A stretch of 64,000 nucleotides of DNA from Zoogloea sp. (GCA_016720685.1 JADKKC010000011.1:27275-91274); one strand, 5' to 3'; numbered from the stretch's first letter, positions 33,122 to 43,150 are shown. A program made the numbers and translations. Notes: a model not told the origin generated them from the sequence alone.

Positions 33122-33562
33122 TCAAACTTTCTGAACCTTCAGGAAACTGCCTTCCACCGACACCACCTTGACCCTCTCGCCAAGGGCTATCGGCTCATCC
33201 ACCACGCACTCCCACTCATCCGAGCCGAGAATGGGCTTCTGGAAGCGCACCTTTCCCCGCGCAAACGGTGCCGCCGGCTTCGTCATCAAACCGACCTCGC
33301 CGATCGTCTCGCCATCCGACTGCCCGATCAGCGTCTTGTGATCGCCGCGCTTGAAGACGCGGAGCCACAGCACCACCATCGCCAGCGACGCCGCCACCCA
33401 CAGCGCCACCTGCGCCGTTGCCCCCAGCGGCACCACCAGCAAGGCCAGCCCCACCAGCAGCGCGCCCAGCCCGAACCAGATGATGAAGAACGCCGGCACC
33501 GCCAGCTCGGCGATCACCAGCGCAAAACCCAGCACAATCCAGTGCCACCATTCGAAGTCCAT
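33122..33562 (-). CDS. NfeD-family membrane protein (short, YbbK type)
   Basis: A 146-residue protein begins MDFEWWHWIVLGFALVIAEL, with three hydrophobic segments up to residue 75. A C-terminal OB-fold domain contains GEVGLMTKPAAPFARGKVRF and GERVKVVSVEGSFLKVQ. NfeD-type OB domains bind partner slipins, and the pair is fixed here in tandem. GGAGG stands before the ATG at 33562; an in-frame ATG 60 bases further upstream is not needed. Confidence 0.93.
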   Translation of the reverse strand: MDFEWWHWIVLGFALVIAELAVPAFFIIWFGLGALLVGLALLVVPLGATAQVALWVAASLAMVVLWLRVFKRGDHKTLIGQSDGETIGEVGLMTKPAAPFARGKVRFQKPILGSDEWECVVDEPIALGERVKVVSVEGSFLKVQKV

Positions 33563-33624
33563 TTCACTACCTCCGCAGGGCATTCTGAACCAAAGGCGGT
33601 GACGGGGCCATGACTGGCTCACAT

Positions 33625-33663
33625 GAAAAAAAAGGCCGGCTCACCTTTCGGTGGCCGGCCTTT
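33625..33663 (-). terminator. Intrinsic terminator of ppsA
   Basis: A stem of GGCCGGC/GCCGGCC continuing into CACC/GGTG with one bulged base (33634-33660) is followed by eight T on the minus strand. It lies 24 bases after the ppsA stop and separates it from the NfeD-slipin genes. Confidence 0.9.
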
Positions 33664-33687
33664 CCTGGCGTCAGCTAAAGCGCGGAA

Positions 33688-36057
33688 TTACCGGCCCTTG
33701 TTGTGTGCAGCCAGTTGCAGCCAGGTATCAACCACGGTGTCCGGGTTGAGGGAGATGGTCTGGATGCCTTCGTCCATCAGCCACTCGGCCAGATCGGGGT
33801 GATCCGAGGGGCCCTGGCCGCAGATGCCGACGTACTTGCCCAGCTTGTTGGCGCCGTTGATGGCCATCGACAGCAGTTGCTTGACGGCCGGATCGCGTTC
33901 GTCGAAAGCGTGGGCCACCAGGCCGGAGTCGCGATCGAGGCCCAGGGTGAGCTGGGTCAGGTCGTTGGAGCCGATGGAGTAGCCGTCGAAGTGCTGGAGG
34001 AACTGCTCGGTGAGCAGCGCGTTGGACGGGATCTCGCACATCATGATGAGCTTGAGATCGTTCTCGCCGCGCTTCAGGCCGTGTTCGGCGAGCAGGTCGA
34101 CCACGCCCTTGGCCTCTTCGACGTTACGCACGAAGGGAACCATCAGCTGCACGTTGGTGAGACCCAGCTCGTTGCGCACCTTCTTCATTGCAGCGCATTC
34201 CATCTCGAAGCAGTCGCGGAAGCTATGGGCAATGTAGCGGGACGCGCCGCGGAAACCCAGCATGGGGTTTTCCTCTTCCGGCTCGTAGATTTCGCCGCCA
34301 AGCAGCTTGCGGTATTCGTTCGACTTGAAGTCGGACAGGCGAACGATCACGGGCTTCGGGTAGAAGGCGGCAGCAATCGTGGCAACGCCTTCGACCAGCT
34401 TCTCGATGAAGAACTGCTTGGGCGTGGCGTAACCGCGGGAACGACGGGTGATCTCGGCGCGCAGATTGGCAGGCACCTGGCCGATTTCGAGGATCGCCTT
34501 CGGGTGGATGCCGATCATGTTGTTGATGACGAACTCGAGACGGGCCAGGCCAACGCCTTCGTTCGGGATCTGGGCGAACTCGAAGGCCAGCTCCGGATTA
34601 CCGACGTTCATCATGATTTTCACCGGAATATCCGGCAGGTTGCCGGTATCGGTGGTGACGATCTCGAAATCGAGCTTGCCGCGGTACACATAACCGGTGT
34701 CGCCTTCGGCACAGGAAACGGTAACCTCATCGTTCTCGTCCAGCACCTCGGTGGCGTTGCCGCAACCGACGATGGCCGGAATGCCCAGCTCGCGGGCAAT
34801 GATCGCCGCGTGGCAGGTACGGCCGCCGCGGTTGGTGACAATGGCGGAAGCACGCTTCATCACCGGCTCCCAGTTCGGGTCGGTCATGTCGGTGACGAGC
34901 ACGTCGCCGGCCTTCACGCGATCCATCTCGGAGGCGTCCTTGACGACGCGAACCTGGCCGGCACCGATCTTCTGGCCGATGGCACGGCCGTGGGTCAGCG
35001 ACTTGCTGTACTGCTTGAGGCGGTACTTTTCAAGGACGTGGCCGGATTGCTGGCTCTTGACGGTTTCCGGGCGGGCCTGAAGGATGTAAAGCTTGCCGTC
35101 GTCGCCGCTCTTGCCCCACTCGATGTCCATCGGACGACCGTAATGCTTCTCGATGATCATCGCGTAGCGGCCGAGTTCGAGCACGTCGGCGTCGGTGAGC
35201 GAATACACATTGCGCTCGGCTTCCGGCACGTCGATGGTGCGGGTGGACTTGCCGGCTTCCTTTTTCTCGGAGAAGACCATCTTGATCATCTTCGAGCCGA
35301 GGTTACGGCGGATCACGGCAGGCTTGCCCTGGGCCAGGGTGGCCTTGTGAACATAGAACTCGTCGGGGTTGACCGCGCCCTGCACGACGGTTTCACCGAG
35401 GCCGTAAGAGGCGGTGATGAACACCACGCCGTCAAAGCCGGATTCGGTGTCCATCGTGAACATCACGCCGGAGGCGCCGATGTCGGAGCGGACCATGCGC
35501 TGCACGCCTGCGGACAAAGCGACTTCGGCGTGGGTGAAGCCCTTGTGTACGCGGTAAGCGATGGCACGGTCGTTGTAAAGCGACGCAAACACTTCCTTCA
35601 TGGCGTGAAGGATGTTTTCGTAGCCGTGGATGTTCAGGAAGGATTCCTGCTGGCCGGCGAAGGAAGCGTCGGGCAGGTCTTCCGCGGTGGCGGAGGAGCG
35701 CACCGCAAAGCTGCCTTCACCTTCGGCGGTCATCTGCTCGTAGGCGGTCTTGATCTCCGCTTCGAGGGCCGGCGGGAAGGGGGTATCGACGATCCATTGG
35801 CGGATCTGGGCACCGGCCCTGGCCAAGGAAACGACGTCATCCACGTCCAGGGTCTCGAGGGCGGCGCTGATGCGCTCGGCCAAACCCTGGTGGGCCAGGA
35901 ACTCGCGGTAAGCAGCGGCGGTGGTGGCAAAACCACCGGGAACGCGCACGCTGGCGGGCAGCTGGCTGATCATTTCGCCGAGGGAGGCGTTCTTGCCGCC
36001 AACCTGCTCAACGTCGGTCATGCGCAGTTCTTGGAACGGAATGACGTTACGGGCCAT
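33688..36057 (-). CDS. ppsA: Phosphoenolpyruvate synthase
   Basis: This 789-residue enzyme converts pyruvate and ATP to PEP, AMP and phosphate for gluconeogenesis. The N-terminal nucleotide-binding domain opens with DVEQVGGKNASLGEMI. The phosphohistidine motif is NRGGRTCHAAIIARELG (about residue 415-432). The C-terminal PEP/pyruvate domain has GSNDLTQLTLGLDRDSG and the catalytic cysteine in ICGQGPSDHPDLAEWL. Length matches the family. It is divergent from its regulator gene ppsR, 259 bases apart, which fits control by phosphorylation near the conserved histidine. Confidence 0.98.
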   Translation of the reverse strand: MARNVIPFQELRMTDVEQVGGKNASLGEMISQLPASVRVPGGFATTAAAYREFLAHQGLAERISAALETLDVDDVVSLARAGAQIRQWIVDTPFPPALEAEIKTAYEQMTAEGEGSFAVRSSATAEDLPDASFAGQQESFLNIHGYENILHAMKEVFASLYNDRAIAYRVHKGFTHAEVALSAGVQRMVRSDIGASGVMFTMDTESGFDGVVFITASYGLGETVVQGAVNPDEFYVHKATLAQGKPAVIRRNLGSKMIKMVFSEKKEAGKSTRTIDVPEAERNVYSLTDADVLELGRYAMIIEKHYGRPMDIEWGKSGDDGKLYILQARPETVKSQQSGHVLEKYRLKQYSKSLTHGRAIGQKIGAGQVRVVKDASEMDRVKAGDVLVTDMTDPNWEPVMKRASAIVTNRGGRTCHAAIIARELGIPAIVGCGNATEVLDENDEVTVSCAEGDTGYVYRGKLDFEIVTTDTGNLPDIPVKIMMNVGNPELAFEFAQIPNEGVGLARLEFVINNMIGIHPKAILEIGQVPANLRAEITRRSRGYATPKQFFIEKLVEGVATIAAAFYPKPVIVRLSDFKSNEYRKLLGGEIYEPEEENPMLGFRGASRYIAHSFRDCFEMECAAMKKVRNELGLTNVQLMVPFVRNVEEAKGVVDLLAEHGLKRGENDLKLIMMCEIPSNALLTEQFLQHFDGYSIGSNDLTQLTLGLDRDSGLVAHAFDERDPAVKQLLSMAINGANKLGKYVGICGQGPSDHPDLAEWLMDEGIQTISLNPDTVVDTWLQLAAHNKGR

Positions 36058-36264
36058 ATGTATGAATCTTCCTGGGAGAGAATGAAAAGAAACGCTAGAT
36101 ATCTATCTTTATGGTGCGGGTATTGTAAGTCGTTTTGCTGCTGTGCCGCATACAGGGTTTATCCTAATGCGTGCGCCATGCCACGCCCCGGCGCCAGACC
36201 GGGCCGGAGTCAAGTTGTCGTCCGGGCCCAGCCCTGCGCCCGGAATGGGATAATATGTTCCGTC

Positions 36265-36283
36265 GCCCGGCGACAAGCCGGGC
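36265..36283. repeat. GC-rich hairpin before ppsR
   Basis: A perfect seven-base stem GCCCGGC/GCCGGGC with a five-base loop lies in the divergent ppsA-ppsR promoter region, 33 bases before the ppsR ATG. A TAATAT that could serve as a -10 box stands at about 36250. Confidence 0.45.
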
Positions 36284-36316
36284 AAGCGAATTCGCCCTTT
36301 CCCTGTTGACACTTTC

Positions 36317-37141
36317 ATGACTCAGACCCGCTCCGTTTTCTTCGTATCCGACGGCACCGGCATCACTGCCGAAACCCTTGGTCACAGTCTTCTGGCCCAG
36401 TTTCCGGATACCCGCTTTCGCCACCACCGCAAGCCGTTTATCGATTCTCCGGACAAGGCACGCGACTGTGTGCAGAAAATCCGCGATGCAGCCGCCGAAA
36501 GCGGCCTGCGCCCCATCGTCTTCAATACGCTGGTGGATCCGGACGCCGTAGCCGCCCTGCGCGAAGCGGACGCCCTCTTTCTCGACCTCTTCGAGAAGTT
36601 CATCGAACCCCTGGAGAGCGAACTGGGCCAGCGCTCGACCCACGCCGCCGGCCGCTTCCACGGCATCGCCGACAGCCTGGACTACAAGCGCCGCATCGAG
36701 GCGATCAACTTCACCCTCGCCCACGACGACGGCGTCTCCCACGCCGACCTGAAAGAGGCGGATGTGATCCTCGTCGGCGTGAGCCGTTCCGGCAAGACGC
36801 CGACCAGCCTTTACCTGGCCATGCAGTTCGGCATCAAGGCGGCCAATTACCCGCTGATTCCCGAAGATTTCGAACGCAACAAACTCCCGCCTGAGCTGGT
36901 TCATCACCGCGGCAAGCTGTTCGGCCTCACCATCGGGCCCGACCGCCTGTCGCAGATCCGCCAGGAACGTCGCCCCAACAGCCGCTACGCGTCGATGGAG
37001 AACTGTCTCCACGAAATCGAGGCGGCCCAGCGCATGATGAAGCGCGAAGGCATCAAGTGGCTCGACTCCACCGCCAAGTCCATCGAAGAAATCTCCACCA
37101 TCATCCTGCAGGAAGTACGCCTCGACCCGCCGTCTTACTGA
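36317..37141 (+). CDS. ppsR: PEP synthase regulatory kinase/pyrophosphorylase (PSRP, DUF299)
   Basis: The 274-residue bifunctional regulator starts MTQTRSVFFVSDGTGITAET. It has the P-loop-like GVSRSGKTPTSLYLA (about residues 155-169) and the C-terminal RPNSRYASMENCLHEIEAA of DUF299. Family members inactivate PEP synthase by ADP-dependent phosphorylation and reactivate it by Pi-dependent removal of the phosphate. Its divergent placement to ppsA supports that partner. Length is usual for the family. Confidence 0.96.
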   Translation: MTQTRSVFFVSDGTGITAETLGHSLLAQFPDTRFRHHRKPFIDSPDKARDCVQKIRDAAAESGLRPIVFNTLVDPDAVAALREADALFLDLFEKFIEPLESELGQRSTHAAGRFHGIADSLDYKRRIEAINFTLAHDDGVSHADLKEADVILVGVSRSGKTPTSLYLAMQFGIKAANYPLIPEDFERNKLPPELVHHRGKLFGLTIGPDRLSQIRQERRPNSRYASMENCLHEIEAAQRMMKREGIKWLDSTAKSIEEISTIILQEVRLDPPSY

Positions 37142-37234
37142 CAGGCAGCCATCCCGGGCCAGGCAAAGATCCGGGCCACGGGATCGCCGGACCCCATGCC
37201 GTGTCCAACCCTCATATAACAAGGAGAGCCCCCG

Positions 37235-38404
37235 ATGAAACGTAACCGACTCGGGCGCCGCGGCGGACTGCCGCGCGACGCCGAACAACTCCTGTGGCTC
37301 GCCAACGGCCTGGCCGATTCCAGCAGCCGCGCTGAAGACCACTTCTGGGACCAGCGCCTCGCCGACGCCGTCGATGGCATGCTGCGCGCCGACGACGAAG
37401 ACGCCTTCAACACCGCCCTCGACCACCTCTCCACGACCAGCCCCCACGCCTACGACGAACTCGCCGACATGATCGAGTCGCGTGCCGAGGGCGCCCTCAA
37501 TTCCGCCGACCAGCACGACGTGCTGCTGATCGCCGCGCCGGTGATGGCCTGGTCACGCTACCGCATCCCGGCCGCGCCGATCGCCGCTGCCGTGATGGCC
37601 AACCTGCGCGTACACCTCAAGGCCCACGTGCTCGCCAAGGGCGTCAAGCTGGCGCTGGCCGACTTCCTGTTCAGCCCCGACCAGCTTCCCCAGGGTTACT
37701 GTGCCACCGCCGACTTCGCGATCCACCTGGGCAAGTCGGCCGGCGACGACACCGATCTGCACATCAAGACCGACAACCTGCCGGAAACCGCCCAGTTCCT
37801 GTCCGACACCCGCTACATGCTCGGCGCGGTCGTCGTACCCAAGGGCGCCCCGATCTTCCGCTGGCAGGAAGAAGAGTGCACTCGCGAACAGGCCCTCGAA
37901 CAGTGGCGTGCCCAGGGCGGCGCCTGCATCGCCCCGCTGCTCACCGGCTGCGCCTTCGAAGTCGTGCTCCCCAACGCCTATTTCGCAGCCAGCCGCGAAG
38001 CCGACAAGGCCTCCCGCCCCTACTCCATCCAGGCTTCCGCCGCCTTCCTGTCCACCACCCTCGACGCTCCGGCCGCCGGCCTGCGTGCCGTCGTCGCGCC
38101 GTTCTTCGAGCGCCAGGTGGAAGAGTTCCGCATCGGCTTCACGCTGCGCGGGCAGAACGAAGTCGTGCACGGCGTGGTGTGGCCGCTGCTTGGGGCTGAA
38201 GACGAAAGCAGCGAAACCCTCGCGGAAATCGAAGCCACCCTGCGCGCCTGCGGCATTGCCGACGTGCTGGTGCTGGACAACGAATTCCCCATGGAATACT
38301 GCGACGATTGCGGCGCCCCGATGTACCCGTCGCCGGAAGGCGAAGCCGTACATGCCGAGCTGCCTGAAGAGCAGGCCGAGCAGATGCCCAAGCACCTGCA
38401 CTGA
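37235..38404 (+). CDS. DUF2863 protein
   Basis: A 389-residue, soluble-looking protein begins MKRNRLGRRGGLPRDAEQLL. It has the DUF2863 pattern found mainly in betaproteobacteria: a helical first third, a middle with GYCATADFAIHLGKSAGD, and a C-terminal zinc-ribbon-like EYCDDCGAPMYPSPEG. Function is unknown. AAGGAGA lies at a suitable distance before the ATG. It follows ppsR by 93 bases and may be co-transcribed with it. Confidence 0.88.
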   Translation: MKRNRLGRRGGLPRDAEQLLWLANGLADSSSRAEDHFWDQRLADAVDGMLRADDEDAFNTALDHLSTTSPHAYDELADMIESRAEGALNSADQHDVLLIAAPVMAWSRYRIPAAPIAAAVMANLRVHLKAHVLAKGVKLALADFLFSPDQLPQGYCATADFAIHLGKSAGDDTDLHIKTDNLPETAQFLSDTRYMLGAVVVPKGAPIFRWQEEECTREQALEQWRAQGGACIAPLLTGCAFEVVLPNAYFAASREADKASRPYSIQASAAFLSTTLDAPAAGLRAVVAPFFERQVEEFRIGFTLRGQNEVVHGVVWPLLGAEDESSETLAEIEATLRACGIADVLVLDNEFPMEYCDDCGAPMYPSPEGEAVHAELPEEQAEQMPKHLH

Positions 38405-38541
38405 AAGGCCCGAGAAAAATTTCCATTGCGCCGCCCGATCTCGCAACATCGCTACTCGTTGCGACTTCGGGTCTTTGCTCGCCACGACTTCTTCGACCCT
38501 TCAGGTGGTTTTGGGTTGAGTGAATACCCCCGGAGAACGCC

Positions 38542-38937
38542 ATGACCCGCAAGATCGAAAAAACCGACGCCGAATGGCGCGAGCTGCTGTCACCCGAGGA
38601 ATATCAGGTAACCCGCCAGAAAGGCACCGAGCGGGCCTTTACCGGCCGTTACTGGGATTGCCACGAGGCGGGGCAATACCGTTGCACCTGCTGCGGCACC
38701 GAACTGTTTTCATCCGAGCACAAGTTCGACTCCGGCTGCGGCTGGCCGAGCTTTTATGCCGCCTCGGCCCCCGAGAATGTCGAAGAAGCCGAAGACCGCA
38801 GCCACTTCATGGTGCGCACCGAAGTGCTGTGCCACAACTGCGGCGCCCACCTCGGGCACGTCTTCGAGGACGGCCCCGCCCCCACCGGCTTACGCTACTG
38901 CATCAACTCGGTTTCGGTGAAGCTCGAAGAGGATTAG
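38542..38937 (+). CDS. msrB: Peptide-methionine (R)-S-oxide reductase
   Basis: The 131-residue enzyme repairs R-methionine sulfoxide in proteins. The two zinc CxxC pairs (YRCTCCGTELF and VLCHNCGAHLGHVF), the SGCGWPSFY substrate site and the catalytic cysteine in GLRYCINSVSV are all present. Length and start (MTRKIEKTDAEWRELL) are normal. CGGAGAA precedes the ATG. Confidence 0.97.
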   Translation: MTRKIEKTDAEWRELLSPEEYQVTRQKGTERAFTGRYWDCHEAGQYRCTCCGTELFSSEHKFDSGCGWPSFYAASAPENVEEAEDRSHFMVRTEVLCHNCGAHLGHVFEDGPAPTGLRYCINSVSVKLEED

Positions 38938-38958
38938 CAAATCCGCGGCAGCGGCCCT

Positions 38959-39645
38959 TCAGGGCTGCATCGCCGCCAGTGTCTTGGAGCGGAAATCCCG
39001 CCGATATAACACCGCCACGATCAGCGTGGTGATCGCCGAGAATATCCACGGGTCCACGAACCAGAACACCGCAGCCAGGCCGAAGTAGTAGGCCCGGACG
39101 CCGCGGTTGAACTCGTCACCGGACAGCGCGTTGATCTTGGCAAAGCGCTGCACGTATTCTTCCGTTCCCTCGCCCGGCGGTGGCGCGGCCCCCACCAGCA
39201 GCGACAGCATGTTGAACTGGCGCAGCGACCAGGTGAACTTGAAATAGGCCACGATGAATACCGTGAGCAACAGCAGGAGCTTCACCTCCCAGACGTCCCG
39301 CGATACATGCTTGGCGAAAGGCAGATCCGAAGCGGCGTCGATCAGCTTGTCCATCGTGCCGAGCAGGGCCAGCAGGCCGGCGATCACGTAGATCGTGGTG
39401 TTGGCATAAAAAGACACGCTCTGCATCAGGTTGCCGATCAGCGCCGCATCCCCCACCCGACTCTCTCGCCGCAGCAGTTGCCGGCCCCATTCAAGGCGAA
39501 AATGGTGACTCGCCCCGAGCAGCCCGCGCATGCTGCCCAGCGGGCCATGCTCAACGATCCAGCCATAGCCCGACCAGCACGCAAAAAACCAGGCTAGCGC
39601 GATCCAGTCCGCCAGCGCAAATACCGACAGCCAGGCGCCACTCAT
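38959..39645 (-). CDS. DUF599 membrane protein
   Basis: A 228-residue protein with four to five hydrophobic segments matches DUF599: a W-rich start (ALADWIALAWFFACWSGYG), the ANTTIYVIAGLLALLG and FKFTWSLRQFNMLSLLVG helices, and a VRAYYFGLAAVFWFVDPW end. Function is unknown. Its start overlaps the stop of the alpha/beta hydrolase gene by one base, which indicates coupled translation. Confidence 0.9.
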   Translation of the reverse strand: MSGAWLSVFALADWIALAWFFACWSGYGWIVEHGPLGSMRGLLGASHHFRLEWGRQLLRRESRVGDAALIGNLMQSVSFYANTTIYVIAGLLALLGTMDKLIDAASDLPFAKHVSRDVWEVKLLLLLTVFIVAYFKFTWSLRQFNMLSLLVGAAPPPGEGTEEYVQRFAKINALSGDEFNRGVRAYYFGLAAVFWFVDPWIFSAITTLIVAVLYRRDFRSKTLAAMQP

Positions 39646-40613
39646 CAGCGCCCCTCCAGCAGGAAGTCGCGGATCGGCGCGATCTGGTGGGCATTCATGA
39701 GGGTGGGTGCGTGGCCCACATCCGGAACTTCAACCAGCCGCGCCTTCGGCCCGCGGGTCGCCATTTGGGCCGCCGTCTCATGCAGCAGCAGGTCGGATTC
39801 GGCCCCGCGCATCACCAGCGTCGGGCTGGAAATGGCTTCATAGATGGGCCACAGATTCACGTCGGCAAGGATGGGCGTCTTGCGGAAGGGCTCACCGATG
39901 CCCGGGTCGTAGCGCATCGCCCAACCGCCCTCCACCTCCTTGAGCGAGGTTTCGGACAAATGCCGCCACTGGGCGTCGGTCAGCCGGCCAAACGGCGCAC
40001 TCACCTCACGGATATAAGATTCACCGGCCTCGTAGCTCGGAAAGACCGGTGCGTTGCCGACGTACTGCCCGATGCGCTTCAACGAGGCTGCGGTCACCAC
40101 CGGCCCCACGTCATTGAGCACCAGCCGGCGGATCGGGCTGTCGGGCATGCTGGCGATGATCATGCCGATCAGGCCGCCCATCGAAGTCCCCACCCAATGC
40201 ACCGTTTCCACGTCCAGGCGTGCGATCAGCGTGATCATGTCGGCCACGTAGGTCGGCAACTGGTAGTCGTCCTTGACCGCCAGCCAGCCACTGCGGCCAC
40301 GGCCGGCCACGTCCGGACAGACCACCCGGTAGTGGGGCGCCAGCGCCCGCGCCAGGTCGTCGAAATCGCGCCCGTTGCGGGTCAGGCCGTGCACGCAGAC
40401 CAGCACCCGCGGGTTGTGGGGATCGCCCCACTCCGTGTAGGCCATGCGATGAAAACCGTGGGCACCGATGCACTGGACACTGCGCAGGCGCGGTTCGGGC
40501 GCCACCGGTTCGGGGGCAACTTCGGTGAGCGGTGCCGGAACGGGCGACCTGGGCGCGGGCGGCGTGGCAGGCGCACCGGCAAAGAGCTTGCGGAGGGCGG
40601 CGAGGAGGCTCAT
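39645..40613 (-). CDS. Alpha/beta hydrolase with Pro/Ala-rich N-terminal extension
   Basis: The 322-residue protein has an about 45-residue Ala/Pro-rich N-terminus, then an alpha/beta-hydrolase fold: oxyanion region CVHGLTRNGRDFDDLA, nucleophile elbow WVGTSMGGLIGMI with Ser near residue 146, and the catalytic His in DVGHAPTLM near the C-terminus. Substrate is not predictable. Coupling to the DUF599 gene may point to a membrane lipid or ester substrate, but that is a guess. Confidence 0.92.
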   Translation of the reverse strand: MSLLAALRKLFAGAPATPPAPRSPVPAPLTEVAPEPVAPEPRLRSVQCIGAHGFHRMAYTEWGDPHNPRVLVCVHGLTRNGRDFDDLARALAPHYRVVCPDVAGRGRSGWLAVKDDYQLPTYVADMITLIARLDVETVHWVGTSMGGLIGMIIASMPDSPIRRLVLNDVGPVVTAASLKRIGQYVGNAPVFPSYEAGESYIREVSAPFGRLTDAQWRHLSETSLKEVEGGWAMRYDPGIGEPFRKTPILADVNLWPIYEAISSPTLVMRGAESDLLLHETAAQMATRGPKARLVEVPDVGHAPTLMNAHQIAPIRDFLLEGR

Positions 40614-40678
40614 GGTCGGTCAGGAACACTGCGAAAAAGAGTGGGGCAAGCATAGCACCCGACGGCGGCCTGCCGCCT

Positions 40679-43039
40679 TCAGCGGCCGTGCCAGTAGCGC
40701 GGCGCCAGATCGCGGGCGGTATCGACGCGAAGCGCAGCGTGGTCCAGATTGACAATCACCGCCCCGCTGGCATCGGTGCGCAGAATACCGGCGCCGGAGG
40801 CCGACCAGCGCGCCCACACCTCGGCATTGGGATGGCGGAAACGGTTGCGGTAGCCCACCGGAAAGATCACCCAGCGCGGCCGCGTCGCGTCGATGAAGGC
40901 CGGTGTCGATGAAGTCCGGCTGCCGTGGTGAGGCACCACCAGCACGTCGCTGGCCAGGCCGGCCGCATTCCGCGCAAGCAGCCCGGCCTCGGAAACCGCC
41001 TCGATATCGGAGGTCAGCAACAGGCGCCGGCCCGCAGCCTCGACTCGCAGCACGCAGGCGGCATCGTTGGTCTTGCGCGGCCGGGCACCGTCGGCAAGCG
41101 CCTCCGGATGCAGCATGGCAAAACGCACGCCATCCCACTCCCAGCCTTGCCCGGCCACGCAGGCCTGGTGACGTGTGCCGGCAATCAGCCGGGCCGGGTG
41201 GTTCGGCGGCAGCGAGCTCAACACCTCGCCAACCGGAATGCCGGTGAGCACGGCCTCGGCGCCGCCGGCGTGGTCGTTGTCCTGGTGGGTGACGATCAGC
41301 GTATCGAGCCGACGCACGCCCAGCGCCTTGAGATAGGGCAGCAGGATGCGCTCGCCGCTGTTGGCGTCGGTCGAGAAAGCCGGGCCGGTATCGTAGATCA
41401 GGTCGCGGGTGGCGGTCTGCACATGCACCGCAAGGCCCTGCCCCACATCGAGGACGGTCACCTTCGCTTCACCCGGGGCCGGCCGGGGCGGCGTCCACAC
41501 CACCAGCGGCACCAGCATGCTCAGCCCCACCCAGCGCGCCGGCGTGCCTCGCGGCAACAGCGCCCAGATGCAGCCAAGGCTTGCCAGCACGGCCAGGAGC
41601 GGCGGCGGCGCGGCCTGCTGCCAGTAGGCCCAGGGCAGATCCGCCAGCCACTGTACCGGCAGCATGGTCAGCGCAAAGGCGCCGTGGGCCAGGTCGGCAA
41701 GCATTTGCAGCGGCAGGATCGCATAGCCGATCGCCAAGGGCGTAACGACAAAGCTGACCAGGGGAATCGCGATTGCATTGGCCAGCGGCGACACCAGCGA
41801 GAACTGCTGGAACAGCACCAGCAGCGCCGGAACCAGCCCGAGGGTGATCGCCCACTGGGTGCGCAGCGCCTCCTTCAGCCGCCCCTCGCTGGCCAGCCGT
41901 CCGCTCCCCACCAGAAAAAGCAGCGCAACCGCCCCGAAAGACAACCAGAATCCGGCTGCCAGCACCGCCCAGGGGTCGAGCACCAGCACCACGCCCAGCG
42001 CCAGCGCAAGCACCCGGCTCGGCGCCGTCTCGCGACGCAAGACCAGGGCCAGCGCCACGCAGCCCAGCATGTAAAGGGTGCGCTGGGCCGGCACGCCCCA
42101 GCCGGCCAGCAGGCAATAGACGAAAGCTGTCGCAAAGCCGGCCACCACGCCCGCCTGCTGGGCCGGCCAGCGCAGGGCCAGCGAGGGGCTGCGGCGCCAG
42201 ATCCCGCCAAGCGCCGCAGCGAAAAGGGCGGCGATCATCGTGACGTGCAAACCGCTGATTGCGACCAGATGCGAAATGCCGCTTCGCGCAAAAACCCGCC
42301 ACAGCTCCGGCGCAATCGCGCGCTGGTCGCCCACCGCCAACGCAACCAGCACACCGGCGTAAGGGGCGTCGGGCAAGGCCTGCCTGAAGCGCTCCCGAAC
42401 CCCTTCGCGCAGGCGCAGGACGGTGTTCATCACGCCGGGCACGCTGGCCTCGAGCCGGGCATTGTCGTCCGCCGGCCGCACGTAGCCGGTGGCGCGGATG
42501 CCCTGCTCCAGCAGCCAGCCCTCGTAGTCAAAACCGTGGGGATTGACGTTGCCATGAGGCCGCTTGAGGCGCACCGTGAGGCGCCAGCGCTCGCCGGCAC
42601 GGACATCGGCCAGCGCTGCCGACTCCTCGTCGCGAAAACCCGAATACCAGGCCACCGAAATGGTCCGCGGCAGCGGCGCGGCACTCTCCTCCACCTCGAG
42701 CACAAAACGCAGGCCGCGCTCGAGAGCCTGGGGCAGCGACGCCACCACCCCCGTCACGGTCACGTCGCGCCCTTCCCATGCGGCCGGCAGGGCCTCGGCG
42801 AGGCGCAGCTCGGCCCGCCAGGCCGCGTAGCTCCAGCCCGTGGCGGCCATCGCCAACGCCGTCAGCACGGCCGCAACGCCACGCCAGCGCGGAGCCGGCC
42901 GGCGCGATACGCCCCACGCCAACGCGCCAAACCCCAGCCCGGCACCCAGCGCAGCGGCCATCTCCACAGGTGACGGCAACGCGGCGCCGAGCTGGCAGAC
43001 GAAAATGCCAGCCGCAAATGCCATAACAATAATTCGCAT
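40679..43039 (-). CDS. comEC: ComEC/Rec2 DNA-uptake channel protein
   Basis: The 786-residue protein combines a DUF4131 N-terminal part, a multi-helix Competence domain (GISHLVAISGLHVTMIAALF near residues 245-265) and a C-terminal metallo-beta-lactamase domain (VLDVGQGLAVHV, THQDNDHAGG, VLVVPHHGSRTSS). ComEC transports single-stranded DNA across the inner membrane during natural transformation, and the lactamase-like domain is thought to degrade the other strand. The intact HxDxDH motif suggests a functional nuclease part. The start at 43039 (MRIIVMAFAAGIFVC) is preferred over 43186, which would overlap the divergent promoter. Confidence 0.95.
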   Translation of the reverse strand: MRIIVMAFAAGIFVCQLGAALPSPVEMAAALGAGLGFGALAWGVSRRPAPRWRGVAAVLTALAMAATGWSYAAWRAELRLAEALPAAWEGRDVTVTGVVASLPQALERGLRFVLEVEESAAPLPRTISVAWYSGFRDEESAALADVRAGERWRLTVRLKRPHGNVNPHGFDYEGWLLEQGIRATGYVRPADDNARLEASVPGVMNTVLRLREGVRERFRQALPDAPYAGVLVALAVGDQRAIAPELWRVFARSGISHLVAISGLHVTMIAALFAAALGGIWRRSPSLALRWPAQQAGVVAGFATAFVYCLLAGWGVPAQRTLYMLGCVALALVLRRETAPSRVLALALGVVLVLDPWAVLAAGFWLSFGAVALLFLVGSGRLASEGRLKEALRTQWAITLGLVPALLVLFQQFSLVSPLANAIAIPLVSFVVTPLAIGYAILPLQMLADLAHGAFALTMLPVQWLADLPWAYWQQAAPPPLLAVLASLGCIWALLPRGTPARWVGLSMLVPLVVWTPPRPAPGEAKVTVLDVGQGLAVHVQTATRDLIYDTGPAFSTDANSGERILLPYLKALGVRRLDTLIVTHQDNDHAGGAEAVLTGIPVGEVLSSLPPNHPARLIAGTRHQACVAGQGWEWDGVRFAMLHPEALADGARPRKTNDAACVLRVEAAGRRLLLTSDIEAVSEAGLLARNAAGLASDVLVVPHHGSRTSSTPAFIDATRPRWVIFPVGYRNRFRHPNAEVWARWSASGAGILRTDASGAVIVNLDHAALRVDTARDLAPRYWHGR

Positions 43040-43150
43040 ACGCCGGAATTTAGCTGAAATCCGCCGTACCGTAGTGGAAACGCGAAGGCCGGAGGAGTCG
43101 GTTAGAATTGAAGACCAGGATCCGGGCCTGCCTGCCCGCCCACCCCCACC

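Noticed and set aside
33703..36309. 868-codon open frame on the strand opposite ppsA
   Set aside because: It mirrors the ppsA coding frame, a common effect of high GC, and shows no family motif.
40925..42973. 682-codon open frame opposite comEC
   Set aside because: Composition is Arg/Gln/His-rich shadow translation of comEC, which itself has clear domains.
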